Below, piece by piece: positions 7,125-16,778 of a stretch of 64,000 nt of DNA. Within the stretch, counting starts at the first letter, position 1, and every line of letters starts with the position of its first letter. The notes beneath the pieces are model-generated. The model was not told where the DNA came from. It saw only the letters and a program-made list of their open reading frames with translations, and did not search any database. Made by a program: the position numbers and the translations under genes. This DNA is from Bacillota bacterium (GTDB lineage: Bacteria; Bacillota; Sulfobacillia; Sulfobacillales; Sulfobacillaceae): the NCBI GenBank assembly GCA_021784595.1, contig JAJYHT010000100.1:46358-110357 (forward strand), given 5' to 3'.

Positions 7125-7596
7125 ATGTGAAATCAAGGCTCTGTCAACGTCAACGGTTTTCCCATGAATAGCTCGCGCGATTTGAAACAAACTCATGGAA
7201 GGGGTCCACTCTTATGATTTGTAGCGAAATTATACGAGCTCTTCTTCATACGGACTGTAATTTTCCTTACAGATAGGCGTAGTTTGGTATGGGAATTGAT
7301 GGTTAATAAGAACACTCCACGGTCTAGGAACTTCACCTATCACCAGTGCCAGAGTTGGATGCGGTGGCGGGCGAAGTTCATATCTAGGCCAGCTAAAAAA
7401 GTTGAACGGGCGCCGTGGATAACAGTAGGGTACGGTCGTTGGTACAACCGCGCCCACATCGAAAAATATGTCGAACGCGTGTTCCCGTGGCATCACCCAC
7501 CGCGGCGTGGCTATTTTTGAGATACACTGTACATGCTGGCGGTTGTTGGGGTACAAACGCCTAATAGGTTGACGTTGAAAGGATGAACTCAATCAC
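7125..7596. other. Intergenic region without a supported gene
   Basis: A tryptophan- and arginine-rich frame at 7284-7520 and an opposing proline-rich frame both lack SD sites and any family resemblance, so neither is called. The region probably carries the promoter of the gene at 7597. Confidence 0.35.
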
Positions 7597-8346
7597 ATGC
7601 TAATGGTTCGCAATACGCCAAATTATGTTGGCATCGAAATATTGGGAGACCGCATGGATTTGGATACCCTATATCTCGCCTTGCATACGGTGGTAGGGGA
7701 AGAGCTAGAATACAAATATTATGAAGGGCCTCGCATTAGGGTGCTGTCAGTGTGCTATGATCTGCGCCATGCGCTGATGGGTGACAGCGATGTTGAATTT
7801 GTCGGAAATGGCTTGGACCGGGATAAAATGAAGAGGATGGCATTGGTTGCGCAGGAACAAAATCTTTACTACAAGACCCGGGTGATTTGGCCTGAGATTT
7901 TGTTTGTTACCGCTGCACTTAACGACTTCATCCGCCTATATGCGAAAAAACAGGCAAAAAACGCGCCGCTGCCATTGCTAGACAGGCGAGCTTTTTGGGA
8001 TCCTTCGGTGGCTACTGTCCGACTCTTTCAGGCTGAAATCGTGAAGACCCTAAAGGACTCGGTGGCGGAGGCCTCTTTTTCACGGATGGTGAACTTGATG
8101 AATAAGGATTATCCATGGATGGCTGGCTATGCAACCCAGTATGTTGATATGCTAAACATCCGACATCTTGAATTAGACGCCGACGAACGCCAAAAAAGCC
8201 TGCCTACCATAGCTAAACGGCTAATGGAGCGGGGGAAAGAATATCAAAAAATGTTGCAAGATATCACAACCATGGCACACAAACACAACTGCTCGGTCGA
8301 GAATATCGAGCTGTCTTTAGACTACCCGACGCAGATTGACTGGTAG
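7597..8346 (+). CDS. DUF6904-like protein of unknown function
   Basis: A 249-residue soluble protein. The N-terminal 125 residues (NYVGIEILGDRMDLDTLYLA, YYEGPRIRVLSVCYDLRHAL, FVGNGLDRDKMKRMALVA, WPEILFVTAALNDFIRLYA) match my memory of the DUF6904 family from bacilli, which has no known activity. The C-terminal half is helical and charged. An AAAGGATG SD lies about 11 bases before ATG 7597; ATG 7603 is an equally possible start. It is apparently monocistronic. Confidence 0.6.
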   Translation: MLMVRNTPNYVGIEILGDRMDLDTLYLALHTVVGEELEYKYYEGPRIRVLSVCYDLRHALMGDSDVEFVGNGLDRDKMKRMALVAQEQNLYYKTRVIWPEILFVTAALNDFIRLYAKKQAKNAPLPLLDRRAFWDPSVATVRLFQAEIVKTLKDSVAEASFSRMVNLMNKDYPWMAGYATQYVDMLNIRHLELDADERQKSLPTIAKRLMERGKEYQKMLQDITTMAHKHNCSVENIELSLDYPTQIDW

Positions 8347-8672
8347 GCAAAAGAATATACTTCGACCGACATTTTTAGGCTAGCAACCTCTAGATATCCA
8401 TAGTGACGGTGGGACTTTTGATAGGCTGTTCCCGTGAGTGGTGTCCCAGAAGTTAAGCGTAAATGGGAGGCAAAACTGATTTTGATGACGCATCAGGGCA
8501 TATTGATAATAGGAGAGACTTCCCTGGCGACATGGGCGGTCCATATTGGCCAATAAGTGTTTTCGTGTTGTCGGTGACACAGATCGGATCCGACGCGTTA
8601 TATCAGCAGAGATGGAGCAACCGACTAAGAGGACTCCTGTAGCATGAAATACTTTTTCGGGGAGATTTTGCA
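8347..8672. other. Intergenic region, nothing recognised
   Basis: About 325 bases with no supported gene. No clear hairpin with a T-tract was found after the preceding stop. Confidence 0.4.
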
Positions 8673-9680
8673 ATGGCACTAAGCCGTGTCAACAAGGGAA
8701 TTGCCATAGCCACGCTGGGAAGTTTAGGAGTCGTTATGACGGGGTGCGGGGGAGCGGTACCGGCAGCGGCTAGCCGCGTGCATTACCGATCTGTGGGGCA
8801 TGCGCACCATAAGGTCTTTGCATTTCATGACACGCGGGTGTCTAATACCGTTTTGGTGTTTTCGTGCAGCGACCTTTCGGTTTTGTATGCAGTCCGTCAG
8901 TATCGCGCGGTCGGACCGGTGCTTGTTCCTTCCTATATCGAACGGGAGGTCAACCGATGGGCACCTCAGGTCCAAACCGCGATGCTGCACTTTGTCTCAG
9001 CCAAGCAGTTGAGTTTGGATGCCACCTTGGTGAAACAAATCTTAGCCAGACCATCAGACCAACAAGTTTTATCGTCGCTACCCGGCTGGGTGTTGCAGCA
9101 ACGTGATTTACCGAGCGGGAACAGCACATATTGGACACCCAAATCGGGTCAGTGGCCGGGTTGGGACCCTCCTTCAGTGGTCCGATACGTTACCTCCGCC
9201 GAGACTCGATTGTCAGGACCGCTGACTACCACTAATGTGAGTTTAGGCGGATTGCACATTGGTCTATCTGAATCCCAAGTGCGCTCTCTATTGGGCAAGC
9301 CCCAAGATGTCGGTTTGCGCCATGGAACTCCATTTCCCGCATGGGAGTATCCTAAGAAGGGGTTGACTGTCAGCTTTTACAGTAACGGATCGTCCCGCAA
9401 TAGGGGAGGCGTGGAATCCGTAAGCATTGACAATAGCTCGCGGTTGAGACTCAATTCCGGAATTGGCATTGGGTCGCCGATCAGCCAAATAATCCGAGTG
9501 TATCCTACGGTCCAATACGTCAGATTCAAGCAATATGCCAACGTTTTTGTTCAAGGTCAACAAAACGCCCTCTTGGGTGGCAGGATGGTATATCATCCGC
9601 AACTGCAAATGGTATTGGACAATGGGGTGGTAACCAACATAAGGTTATCCAATGAAAAACTGCCAACGCCTGCTAACTAG
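8673..9680 (+). CDS. Lipoprotein with BamE/SmpA-like repeat
   Basis: A 335-residue lipoprotein; ATG 8673 follows GGGGAG by 9 bases. The signal peptide ends in a lipobox (VVMTGCGG), so Cys25 would be lipidated. In the C-terminal half, LHIGLSESQVRSLLGKPQDV is the hallmark G-x-T/S-xx-V-xxx-L-G-xP motif of BamE/SmpA and related lipoprotein folds. A second, weaker copy is GIGIGSPISQIIRVYPTVQY. In Firmicutes such domains occur in uncharacterised secreted proteins, not in an outer-membrane assembly machine. The N-terminal region has no recognised domain. Confidence 0.65.
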   Translation: MALSRVNKGIAIATLGSLGVVMTGCGGAVPAAASRVHYRSVGHAHHKVFAFHDTRVSNTVLVFSCSDLSVLYAVRQYRAVGPVLVPSYIEREVNRWAPQVQTAMLHFVSAKQLSLDATLVKQILARPSDQQVLSSLPGWVLQQRDLPSGNSTYWTPKSGQWPGWDPPSVVRYVTSAETRLSGPLTTTNVSLGGLHIGLSESQVRSLLGKPQDVGLRHGTPFPAWEYPKKGLTVSFYSNGSSRNRGGVESVSIDNSSRLRLNSGIGIGSPISQIIRVYPTVQYVRFKQYANVFVQGQQNALLGGRMVYHPQLQMVLDNGVVTNIRLSNEKLPTPAN

Positions 9681-9880
9681 GCTCGCGGATGCTTTAATGT
9701 TAAAGCCTTGTATGGTATAAAATCCCATGACGGGAGGGTTCTGTCCGTTTGGACAATTCTTGCTATATTTAGCATGTGCGTCAACGGTGTGGTTGCTCAT
9801 CTCGGGATACACGACCTGACAAATGCGGAGTTTTTCAGTACCGTCACCCTATCGCTGTTTTGTCGAGAGGGTGGTAGTGG
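9681..9880. other. Intergenic region with small hairpin
   Basis: GCTTTAA-TG-TTAAAGC at about 9690-9705 is a perfect 7-bp dyad just after the lipoprotein stop. The remainder probably contains the promoter for the GH18 gene. Confidence 0.35.
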
Positions 9881-11185
9881 GTGAAATCATGGAGTGTAGC
9901 CATAGGCGCATTCCTGTTAAGTGGGGTTTTCAGCGCTTTGAATGCCATGGGTAGGCCTCTCATCCATGACGCGGGCCAGCCGTTGATAACAAAAGGGATA
10001 GCCCAGTCGACATCAATTTCGCCTCATCGGGCTGCATTCCATGGAGAAACTCCACGTGTTTTTCGTGATGGCCCTAATATGGAACCCGAAGTTGCCGTAG
10101 GTGTGCCAACGACTGTGGAGCGTGTTGCTGGTCAAAGGGATACCGGTCTCGCACGGTCAATAGGGACCGTGTCCCGGGACACGCCTAGTCCCGTAAAGTC
10201 GATTTCCCCGGCTTCCACCAACCCGTCTGTCTCCCAGAGTTCGCCAGACATCCAGAACAAGCCGTGGGTGCTCGGGTATTACACGCAATATAGTCCCGAT
10301 TCGGTTGCCTCTCAAAATAGCCTGACAGCCAATCTTAATGCCGTGACCGCCATTGCGCCGCTGTGGTATAGCTATCGCGCCGATGGCAGTTTGGTGACTA
10401 TGGGCTATCATCGGGCATTTGTTCGCACCTATGCCGTCGCCCATGGCATTGGCGTCTATCCGCTGGTAACCAATGCGGGAGGCAACGACACCATTCTTAC
10501 CAATGCCACGATCCGCGAGCAAGTAGTGCAGAGCTTAACTCAGATGGCTGTGCGGGATCAGTATCCGGGCTATAATATCGACTTTGAACAGCTCAACTAC
10601 TGGGACCGCCAGGCAATGTCCGACTTTGTGGTCCAACTTGCGGATGCCTTGAATCCGTTAGGCAAAGTCGTCACGGTGGCGGTGATTCCCAAAACCTTCA
10701 CCGATCCTTATGGGCGGGCTTATGATTACCAGGTGCTCGGTCAATATGCTGACAAAGTTGTATTGATGACTTATGACTATCATTGCATTGGATCGGGCGC
10801 AGGACCCATAGCGCCTATAGGGTGGGTCACTGATGCGGTGAATTATGCTCTATCCAGAATGCCGGCCAACAAAATAGTATTGGGCCTGGCGGCCTATGGG
10901 TATGATTGGGGCTCCGATGGCACCACGGTTGAGGTGCACGATCAAGAGGCCGTTACTTTGGCAGAGGACCAGGGTGTACCAATTCAATGGAATGGTGCTT
11001 ATCAGGAACCCTGGTTTACTTACACCAGTGGAGGCGTAAGCCACACAGTATGGTTTGAAAATGGCTACAGCGATGCCTTTAAGATTGCGCTAGCGCAACA
11101 GGACCACTTGGGCGGCGTCGCAATTTGGCGTTTGGGAGATGAAGATTCCCATCTGTGGGCAGTACTGGGTAATATTAGATACTAG
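9881..11185 (+). CDS. Secreted glycoside hydrolase family 18 protein
   Basis: A 434-residue exported protein starting at GTG 9881 behind GAGAGGGTGG. Residues 1-25 are a signal peptide and about 25-125 a serine/proline-rich linker. The GH18 TIM barrel starts at KPWVLGYYTQYSPDS. Strand 4 carries the catalytic signature YPGYNIDFEQLNYWD; the glutamate is the proton donor and the preceding N-x-D agrees with the family's DxxDxDxE motif. Later barrel motifs are VVLMTYDYH and GGVAIWRLGDED. The closest relatives in sporeformers are YaaH/YdhD-type peptidoglycan or cortex hydrolases, so wall or spore remodelling is more likely than chitin use. It has no LysM repeats. Confidence 0.88.
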   Translation: MKSWSVAIGAFLLSGVFSALNAMGRPLIHDAGQPLITKGIAQSTSISPHRAAFHGETPRVFRDGPNMEPEVAVGVPTTVERVAGQRDTGLARSIGTVSRDTPSPVKSISPASTNPSVSQSSPDIQNKPWVLGYYTQYSPDSVASQNSLTANLNAVTAIAPLWYSYRADGSLVTMGYHRAFVRTYAVAHGIGVYPLVTNAGGNDTILTNATIREQVVQSLTQMAVRDQYPGYNIDFEQLNYWDRQAMSDFVVQLADALNPLGKVVTVAVIPKTFTDPYGRAYDYQVLGQYADKVVLMTYDYHCIGSGAGPIAPIGWVTDAVNYALSRMPANKIVLGLAAYGYDWGSDGTTVEVHDQEAVTLAEDQGVPIQWNGAYQEPWFTYTSGGVSHTVWFENGYSDAFKIALAQQDHLGGVAIWRLGDEDSHLWAVLGNIRY

Positions 11186-11197
11186 CTCGCCGGTGGG

Positions 11198-11380
11198 TCA
11201 CGGTAGTTTCTTGTTGCTGACGATCTTTGTCTTGGTTCTATCTAATAAAAATGCGCTGATATAATGGTATGCCGGTCCAACCACTGTAATATTGGGTTGG
11301 TGTCTTAAGCATTCGCGACACATATCTAAAAATAGGCCACGGTCACCAACAACGGCAACTCTATGCACAATCGGGCGCAT
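11198..11380 (-). pseudogene. Truncated response-regulator receiver domain
   Basis: A 60-residue frame from ATG 11380 (AAAGGAT upstream). HRVAVVGDRGLFLDMCRECL and NITVVGPA match the first strand, helix and second strand of a NarL/LuxR-type receiver, but the frame then leaves the family and stops. The phosphoacceptor aspartate and output domain are missing. It is a 5' remnant of a two-component regulator. Confidence 0.5.
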
Positions 11381-11398
11381 TCGATTCGATCCTTTCAT

Positions 11399-11845
11399 TC
11401 AAAAATACGAAATCACGTGAAGAAATCCTATTTTGTATTAACCGAAATTATGGCAAATAGTTTGGTCTTGGTGATACGACAATCTTGTTCTCTTCGCTTT
11501 CGTGGGACAAGGCATTTCCCGATCCTTTTTCCATTTTTGCTAGGGGTATCATGTTATGACCCAAGCATGCGAAAGACAAACAATTGCAGAGAATCAAATA
11601 AGATTCAGGAGCGACATCGAAGAAAATTCTTCAAAATCACTTGGTCAACATCGACAGCTATGTTAACTTGAATTTGAAAATACCAACGTAAGATAGGGGG
11701 TGAGGGGATTCTAAGCGGTTACCTCCCACGCAGCCATTGCAGAAGCAAGAGATTCTGAGGACGACATTAGAAACCCCGCCAGAACCCGTCAGGGTTAGGC
11801 CGAGAGAGTCTATTACCTATACTGACATTAAGTGAGGCCATCTCC
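11399..11845. other. Intergenic region, nothing recognised
   Basis: About 450 bases, AT-rich in the first 250, between the regulator remnant and the MFS gene. No supported gene or clear terminator was found. Confidence 0.35.
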
Positions 11846-13096
11846 ATGACCCCAAAATCAAATTCACATACAATTTGGAACGACATGGTCAGTGTCTTGT
11901 CGCCACGTACGGCCGTCTTGTTCGTTAGTTCCTTGGTGATTCCTGCCGCCGCATTTATGCTGTATCCGTTTCTGACCATCTATTTCACCCATGAACTGCA
12001 CGATACGGCAGCCGAGGCCGGGTTATTGCTGTCCATCCGATTTTTATCGAGTGCAGTTTTCGGTTTTCTTGGCAGTTGGTCCTCTGGACGTTGGGGGCTG
12101 TTGCGTACGTACTACATTTCTAGCCTGTTGACCGCAGCCGCGATTGGGCTACTGGCGTTTCAGCATCAAGTGCTTGCGATCATTCTCCTGCTCCTGGTGA
12201 TGGGAGCGGCCGGCTCTACCGTGATGAGTATGATTCGCGGACTTTCTAACATCGGAGTCCCCATGGAGCACCGCGGAACGGCGCTTAATGTGATCCACTG
12301 GCTAACCAACGTGGGTATGGCTGTTGCTATGCCTTTCTCCGCATTGTTGCTACACGGTGGACATTCCCGAATCCCGTTTTATGTCGCTGCCAGCTCCTAC
12401 GCAGTGATGGTTCCGGTTGTCGCGCTATTCTTTGGCAAAAACCCTCCCGCTGGTGCCGGGAAACCCGATGCTCCCGAGAAGGGGAAGACGGGTGGACTGC
12501 GCGGGATCCTCCGGCAAGATATTGCCTTTACGTATCTGATGGGGTCATTTATTCTCTGGGCCCTGGTGGAAATGCAATTCGAATCTAATGTTCCTCTAGA
12601 CTTGTCGTATCACTTGCCGCATGGCACAGCACTCTATGGTATCTTGGGCGGAATCGATATGGTGATCGTGTTTGTGCTTCAACTTGTCGTCAGCCATTGG
12701 CTCTCCCACACCAAATCTCCTTGGTACGGCTATGCTGGTTTCGTCATGTTGGGCGGCCTCATCGTCGGAGGTCTTTGGCAGACGGTGATTGGCTGGACAG
12801 TATCTATCATCTTGCTGAGTGTCGGCGAAGTTTTTAGTATTAGTCAAATCATGAACCTGATGGGCATTCTACCCAAAGAGGGGCAACAAGGCAGCTACTT
12901 CGCCATCTTTGGCATGGCACAGGGATTGGCTACCTTTCTCGCCTATAGCCTAGGAGGAATAGCCTACCAATGGCTGCACCCCGATCTCTTGTTTTCTTTA
13001 TGCCTGCCGGTTGCCGTGCTTTCAGCCATTCTTTATCGTAATGCCCGCGTGCGCACTTACGCGACTGCACCGAAGAGCGAATCCTCGGCGGTGTAA
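11846..13096 (+). CDS. MFS transporter (drug-efflux-like)
   Basis: A 416-residue polytopic protein with about 12 membrane helices. The MFS pattern is visible: helices 1-2 (SLVIPAAAFMLYPFLTIYF), the helix 2-3 loop with FGFLGSWSSGRWGLLR in place of the usual GxxxDRxGR, a long central cytoplasmic loop (about 195-225, with KNPPAGAGKPDAPEKGK) and six further helices. The shape resembles multidrug-efflux MFS proteins, but no substrate is implied by the neighbours. A strong terminator hairpin follows at 13188-13216, so it is probably monocistronic. Confidence 0.8.
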   Translation: MTPKSNSHTIWNDMVSVLSPRTAVLFVSSLVIPAAAFMLYPFLTIYFTHELHDTAAEAGLLLSIRFLSSAVFGFLGSWSSGRWGLLRTYYISSLLTAAAIGLLAFQHQVLAIILLLLVMGAAGSTVMSMIRGLSNIGVPMEHRGTALNVIHWLTNVGMAVAMPFSALLLHGGHSRIPFYVAASSYAVMVPVVALFFGKNPPAGAGKPDAPEKGKTGGLRGILRQDIAFTYLMGSFILWALVEMQFESNVPLDLSYHLPHGTALYGILGGIDMVIVFVLQLVVSHWLSHTKSPWYGYAGFVMLGGLIVGGLWQTVIGWTVSIILLSVGEVFSISQIMNLMGILPKEGQQGSYFAIFGMAQGLATFLAYSLGGIAYQWLHPDLLFSLCLPVAVLSAILYRNARVRTYATAPKSESSAV

Positions 13097-13187
13097 GTTC
13101 CCAAAAGCTCAATATCACTTCATCGACAGCCAGTTAGCTGTCTGGTAAGAGCGGGTTTTCTGATTGCGCACGCGGGGTTCTGAAGGG

Positions 13188-13216
13188 GAAGGGCATCTCA
13201 CGGTGAGCTGCCCTTC
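13188..13216 (+). terminator. Rho-independent terminator after the MFS gene
   Basis: GAAGGGCA pairs with TGCCCTTC, and the inner CTCAC pairs with GTGAG. TGCTTTGCTTT follows. It lies 92 bases after the MFS stop in the right orientation. Confidence 0.7.
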
Positions 13217-13952
13217 TGCTTTGCTTTACAAAAGAGCTGGCTACGGTCCCCCAGTTCCACGGCCGCGCTCTTCCCGTGTCAGACATGCCAGTGCACCGAA
13301 TTTGTTGCCCATACGACCAAATAATATCTATCATGACGGCGCTGTAGTTCATCACCCGGACTTCCAGCAATGGTTTCACAGAATAAAGTATGGTTGCAAG
13401 TCCGCATAGGAAACATACAAATCGGACGTCCTAGGGGCAGGCGCGAAGGAGGTCCCTTAAAACGTGTGGCGCTATTCTTTTGGCTGCGACGGCTTGACAT
13501 CCGTTAACAATATCGGCTGGCGTACTCCATTGGGGGTGGACTGTGCGCGAAGGGCAACCGTTGTACCCGGATCTTGGGACGGCTCGCCTGCGGGTGTCGG
13601 CAAAAAATGCGTTTGTGGTGGATCGACATGATATGTGCTTTAAATCACATTCCTGCTATTTAATGTTTCTTTCGAAATTTAGCTGCGGAATGCGTATAGG
13701 ACGGGCACTGCCTTAAGACACAATGCTGCGTTCTTCGGGCCTAAGAAGTTCCAACGCTGAGTACGACACGCACCGCTTTTTCGGTACACCGTGACGTAGA
13801 TAAGGCCAAGATTAGGATCGGGATAAGATTTGTCGCAAGCGTGACCATAAACTGACTTTCCACGAAACGGGAGGAGGAGCGATATCGGTCGGACATGTTC
13901 CGCGTTGATGACTCCCCGCGCATAAAACAAATTGATCAGGCAAATACACGGT
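13217..13952. other. Decayed region without a supported gene
   Basis: About 735 bases with only short, unconvincing frames on both strands. It lies downstream of two broken minus-strand genes and is probably degenerate sequence. Confidence 0.35.
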
Positions 13953-14419
13953 CTAAGTGTGGTGATTCCAACGATAATGCACCAGCAAGCCATCAACGAT
14001 GTATACTCCCGGTCGTGTCGCTTCGAGCCCAAGAGTCGGTGCCCAGCCATGCGCTCCTCCTTGGCTGCTAAACGAACGGGGTACTGACGTCCAATGAGTC
14101 GTTTTCCATCCTAAAGCGACGCCTTGGCCGGGGGGGACTTGCGTGACCCCACTTTTCAGAGTGACATGAGGCGGGACGTTGGTGGGTATCACGGATACCA
14201 CTGTTTCTGGTCGGCCTGTACTATTTTGAATCTGAAATCCTTCAAATGTTACAGGCCGTCCGACCCACCCTTCATAGCCCTCGGTGAAAGATCCCGCCTG
14301 AGCAGCCCGCAGTTCCGCACCTACGGGTCTGAAGCCATAGGTCGAGAAATTACCCAGAGTGTGATGAGCCCAAGACCGATGACACCCAGCACAATGGCTA
14401 TGGCTCCTCGTCTGCCCAT
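13953..14419 (-). pseudogene. Frameshifted membrane-anchored extracytoplasmic protein
   Basis: ATG 14419 has a strong SD (AAGGAGGGGA) and encodes an N-terminal anchor (GAIAIVLGVIGLGLITLWVI) that hits TAG near residue 33. A second frame of the same strand is open across that point and reads RPVGAELRAAQAGSFTEGYE, then GRPVTFEGFQIQNSTGRPET and VPPGQGVALGW down to 13953. Joining the two with one frameshift near 14320-14340 gives a single-pass protein of about 155 residues with a beta-sandwich-like outer domain. A pseudogene is the likeliest reading; a sequencing error is the alternative. Confidence 0.5.
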
Positions 14420-14453
14420 GATCACATTTTTCCCCTCCTTAAATTGCTCAACC

Positions 14454-14927
14454 TTACCCACCAGCATAGGTTATACCTGACTGCGTTGGGTACCCGTTAT
14501 TACCCCACAGATATTGAGTATAATTATAACAATGCCATCCTTCTTTCACATCGCTACTAAACCCGCTCTGAGCCGTTAAGCTCGCCCCAAAGGCACGATA
14601 AGCCGATTGATAGGTAAAAGCCGAATTGGTATCCCGCGTGAACGTGGAACCGGGAGCCTGAACGATTTCGTATTGTGGTTCTGACGGCTCATTACGCACG
14701 TTGTTGTCGATTTCCATCCCACCATCCCACGTTGTGGCGTCTTCCACATAATATGGAGGATAATTCAGATTGTCTCCGCAGGCACTATGGTAGTAAGCCC
14801 GTTGATAAGAGAATTGAGACAATAATTGATAACCTTGATCAGACCACTTTCCCGGTGATAAACACATGCCTTCTGTGGCTGAATTGCTATTGCCAATCTG
14901 TATTGTGCCATCTGGTATGCTTTTGAA
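14454..14927 (-). pseudogene. 5'-truncated secreted-protein remnant fused behind the helicase stop
   Basis: About 157 codons read in the same frame directly after the helicase TAA (14928-14930): FKSIPDGTIQIGNSNSATEG, then aromatic- and cysteine-containing sequence (YHSACGDNLNYPPYYVEDAT, WHCYNYTQYLWGNNGY). The composition is that of an extracellular beta-rich protein, unlike the helicase. There is no start or SD of its own; an internal ATG at 14867 lacks an SD. It is probably the 3' part of a surface-protein gene joined by a deletion. Confidence 0.45.
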
Positions 14928-16778
14928 TTATTTTGAGTTCTCCACCACCTTAAGCCATGGTGAGGGATGGCCCTCGGGAGGTGCTACAGATAACAATTGG
15001 ACGGCTCTGCGCGAACGCGTCAAGGAGGTGTAGAGCTTTCTAGCTCCATCGGGAGTTTTAGGGTACGCTTCTAGATTGACGTCCACTAGCAGCACGCCGT
15101 CGAACTCCAATCCCCGGACAGTATCTAACGAGGTCAAAATGAGGCCTCCACGATAGGTATCGTTCCCGCGCAGTACTTGAAACGTGACACCCAATGCGTG
15201 CAGTTGGTGGTCCCAATATTCGATACGATCTGAAGTGGGACTTAATAGCGCCACAGCAGTTATGCCCAATTGCTGCCAATCATTTAGCGTGGTGCGAATT
15301 TGCATGGCCAATGCGTCATGGCTGGGAACTGTTGCAATAGAGACTTGGCCAGCATGGGAATGCCACGGCACGCTTTCGCTGCGAGGTGCGTTGGGACTCA
15401 CCGCTAGGCGCAATCGCTCTGCAGCGGCGTGGATGTTGGGGGGGACCCGGTAGCTATAGCGAAGCCACAAGTGGGATACTTGGCTTGTATTCAATTTTAA
15501 TGATTGTTGGATCTGGGACCAGCCACCCAATTCGTGGTGACTTCCTTGCTGCATGAGGTCTCCGGCCAAAATCCATGAAATCTTAGGGCCAAGCCATTCT
15601 CGGAGAGCATGATAGGCAAGCAGAGGAATCGCTTGCGCTTCATCGACAATGATCCATTGTGGGTGCGGATTCGGCAGCGGGCGTCGTGCCCAGGCGCCCA
15701 TCCACAGCAATCCTGGCACGTCTTCAACGCCGAATTGGAGACGGGGTGTTTGACCTAATAACTGGGCCGCCCGCCGATAAATAGTTTCCCAATCGGCACG
15801 CGGATGTTTAGACCTAGTGGTTTCAAAGGCACGGGTCCATGTGTCTGCATCCCCGGGGCCGTCCGGGACGATACTACTCAAATCGTCTCCCCAAGGGAAA
15901 TCGGTCCACAGACTAATCGCCAGGTCAACCAGACTCCATGCTCGGGCGCGGTTCCGCTCTAGACCAAGCCGTGGCAGCACCGGTTGTATATACTCGCGCA
16001 AGGTCGTGGTCGGGGTTAGATAGATTCCGGGACTATCAGGTGAAGCGGCCACTGCAATGCGATGAGCTGCGACAACCGTTTTGCCAGTGCCTGCGGGTCC
16101 ATCAAGGATCAGGAGACGCTGTTTAGGGTTTCGGTTGTTAATGATGGCATTTTGCTCGCGATCCAGCACATCGGCAAGTACGTCGAGCGCAGGGAGTGCC
16201 GACTGTTGTAGACGTCTGCGCACGCGATCCTCAAAAATAGCGCCATAGCGTGGAGCAACGCGGACAACGCGGTTGTTTTCCAGTTCGATGTCCTCGACGG
16301 TACAGTGCATGACGCGAATATGCGCGATATTACGGGCATCGGGCCATTGATAGAAAGCTTTATCATTCACGGTCAACTGCAATTCCTGTTGGGAAGGATT
16401 GCGCACAAGATCGGCCAGGGGAGCTAGATGGCTGATATCGAGCATCTCTTGACCATCTGCCAAAGGAAAGGCTTCCGAGCGATGATACCGATGAACGCGC
16501 AGGTCCACGTCAAAAACCTCACCATCTGCATCCTCCATTTGACCTCGAATCCTCGAAAAATACGGATCCTGTCGCGATAACATGTCGGTTAGTTGAACAT
16601 AACCCCGCTCCACGATTTCCGCGTGCAGCCAGGCTGCTTCATCCGAACTCCGAAGCGCCCTCTTATAGGCCAGGTCTGCGCTCAGGCGACGGTCTGGCAG
16701 CTCGCTTTCGGCCCATGACAACCAAGCGTCTAAAACCTTTTGTTCTACTAATCCAGCGTCTTTGGGACGGGTCCCCAC
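14928..16778 (-). CDS. Superfamily 1 helicase, UvrD/HelD-like
   Basis: A 616-residue cytoplasmic ATPase. GTG 16778 is chosen because AAAGGAGGT lies about 10 bases upstream; the longer GTG start at 16814 would contain that SD. The N-terminal 200 residues are family-unspecific and charged. Helicase motifs then follow: motif I LLILDGPAGTGKTVVAAHRI, motif II WIIVDEAQAI, motif III ILAGDLMQQ, motif IV-like LRYSYRVPPN and motif VI YTSLTRSRRAVQLL. The order and the preceding EQNAIIN resemble HelD, which frees stalled RNA polymerase, and related UvrD-type enzymes. The N-terminus lacks a clear HelD coiled coil, so a novel repair or defence role is also possible. Confidence 0.75.
   Translation of the reverse strand: MGTRPKDAGLVEQKVLDAWLSWAESELPDRRLSADLAYKRALRSSDEAAWLHAEIVERGYVQLTDMLSRQDPYFSRIRGQMEDADGEVFDVDLRVHRYHRSEAFPLADGQEMLDISHLAPLADLVRNPSQQELQLTVNDKAFYQWPDARNIAHIRVMHCTVEDIELENNRVVRVAPRYGAIFEDRVRRRLQQSALPALDVLADVLDREQNAIINNRNPKQRLLILDGPAGTGKTVVAAHRIAVAASPDSPGIYLTPTTTLREYIQPVLPRLGLERNRARAWSLVDLAISLWTDFPWGDDLSSIVPDGPGDADTWTRAFETTRSKHPRADWETIYRRAAQLLGQTPRLQFGVEDVPGLLWMGAWARRPLPNPHPQWIIVDEAQAIPLLAYHALREWLGPKISWILAGDLMQQGSHHELGGWSQIQQSLKLNTSQVSHLWLRYSYRVPPNIHAAAERLRLAVSPNAPRSESVPWHSHAGQVSIATVPSHDALAMQIRTTLNDWQQLGITAVALLSPTSDRIEYWDHQLHALGVTFQVLRGNDTYRGGLILTSLDTVRGLEFDGVLLVDVNLEAYPKTPDGARKLYTSLTRSRRAVQLLSVAPPEGHPSPWLKVVENSK

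Noticed and set aside
7230..7592. Opposed frames of 120 and 78 codons
   Set aside because: Neither has an SD or a plausible protein composition.
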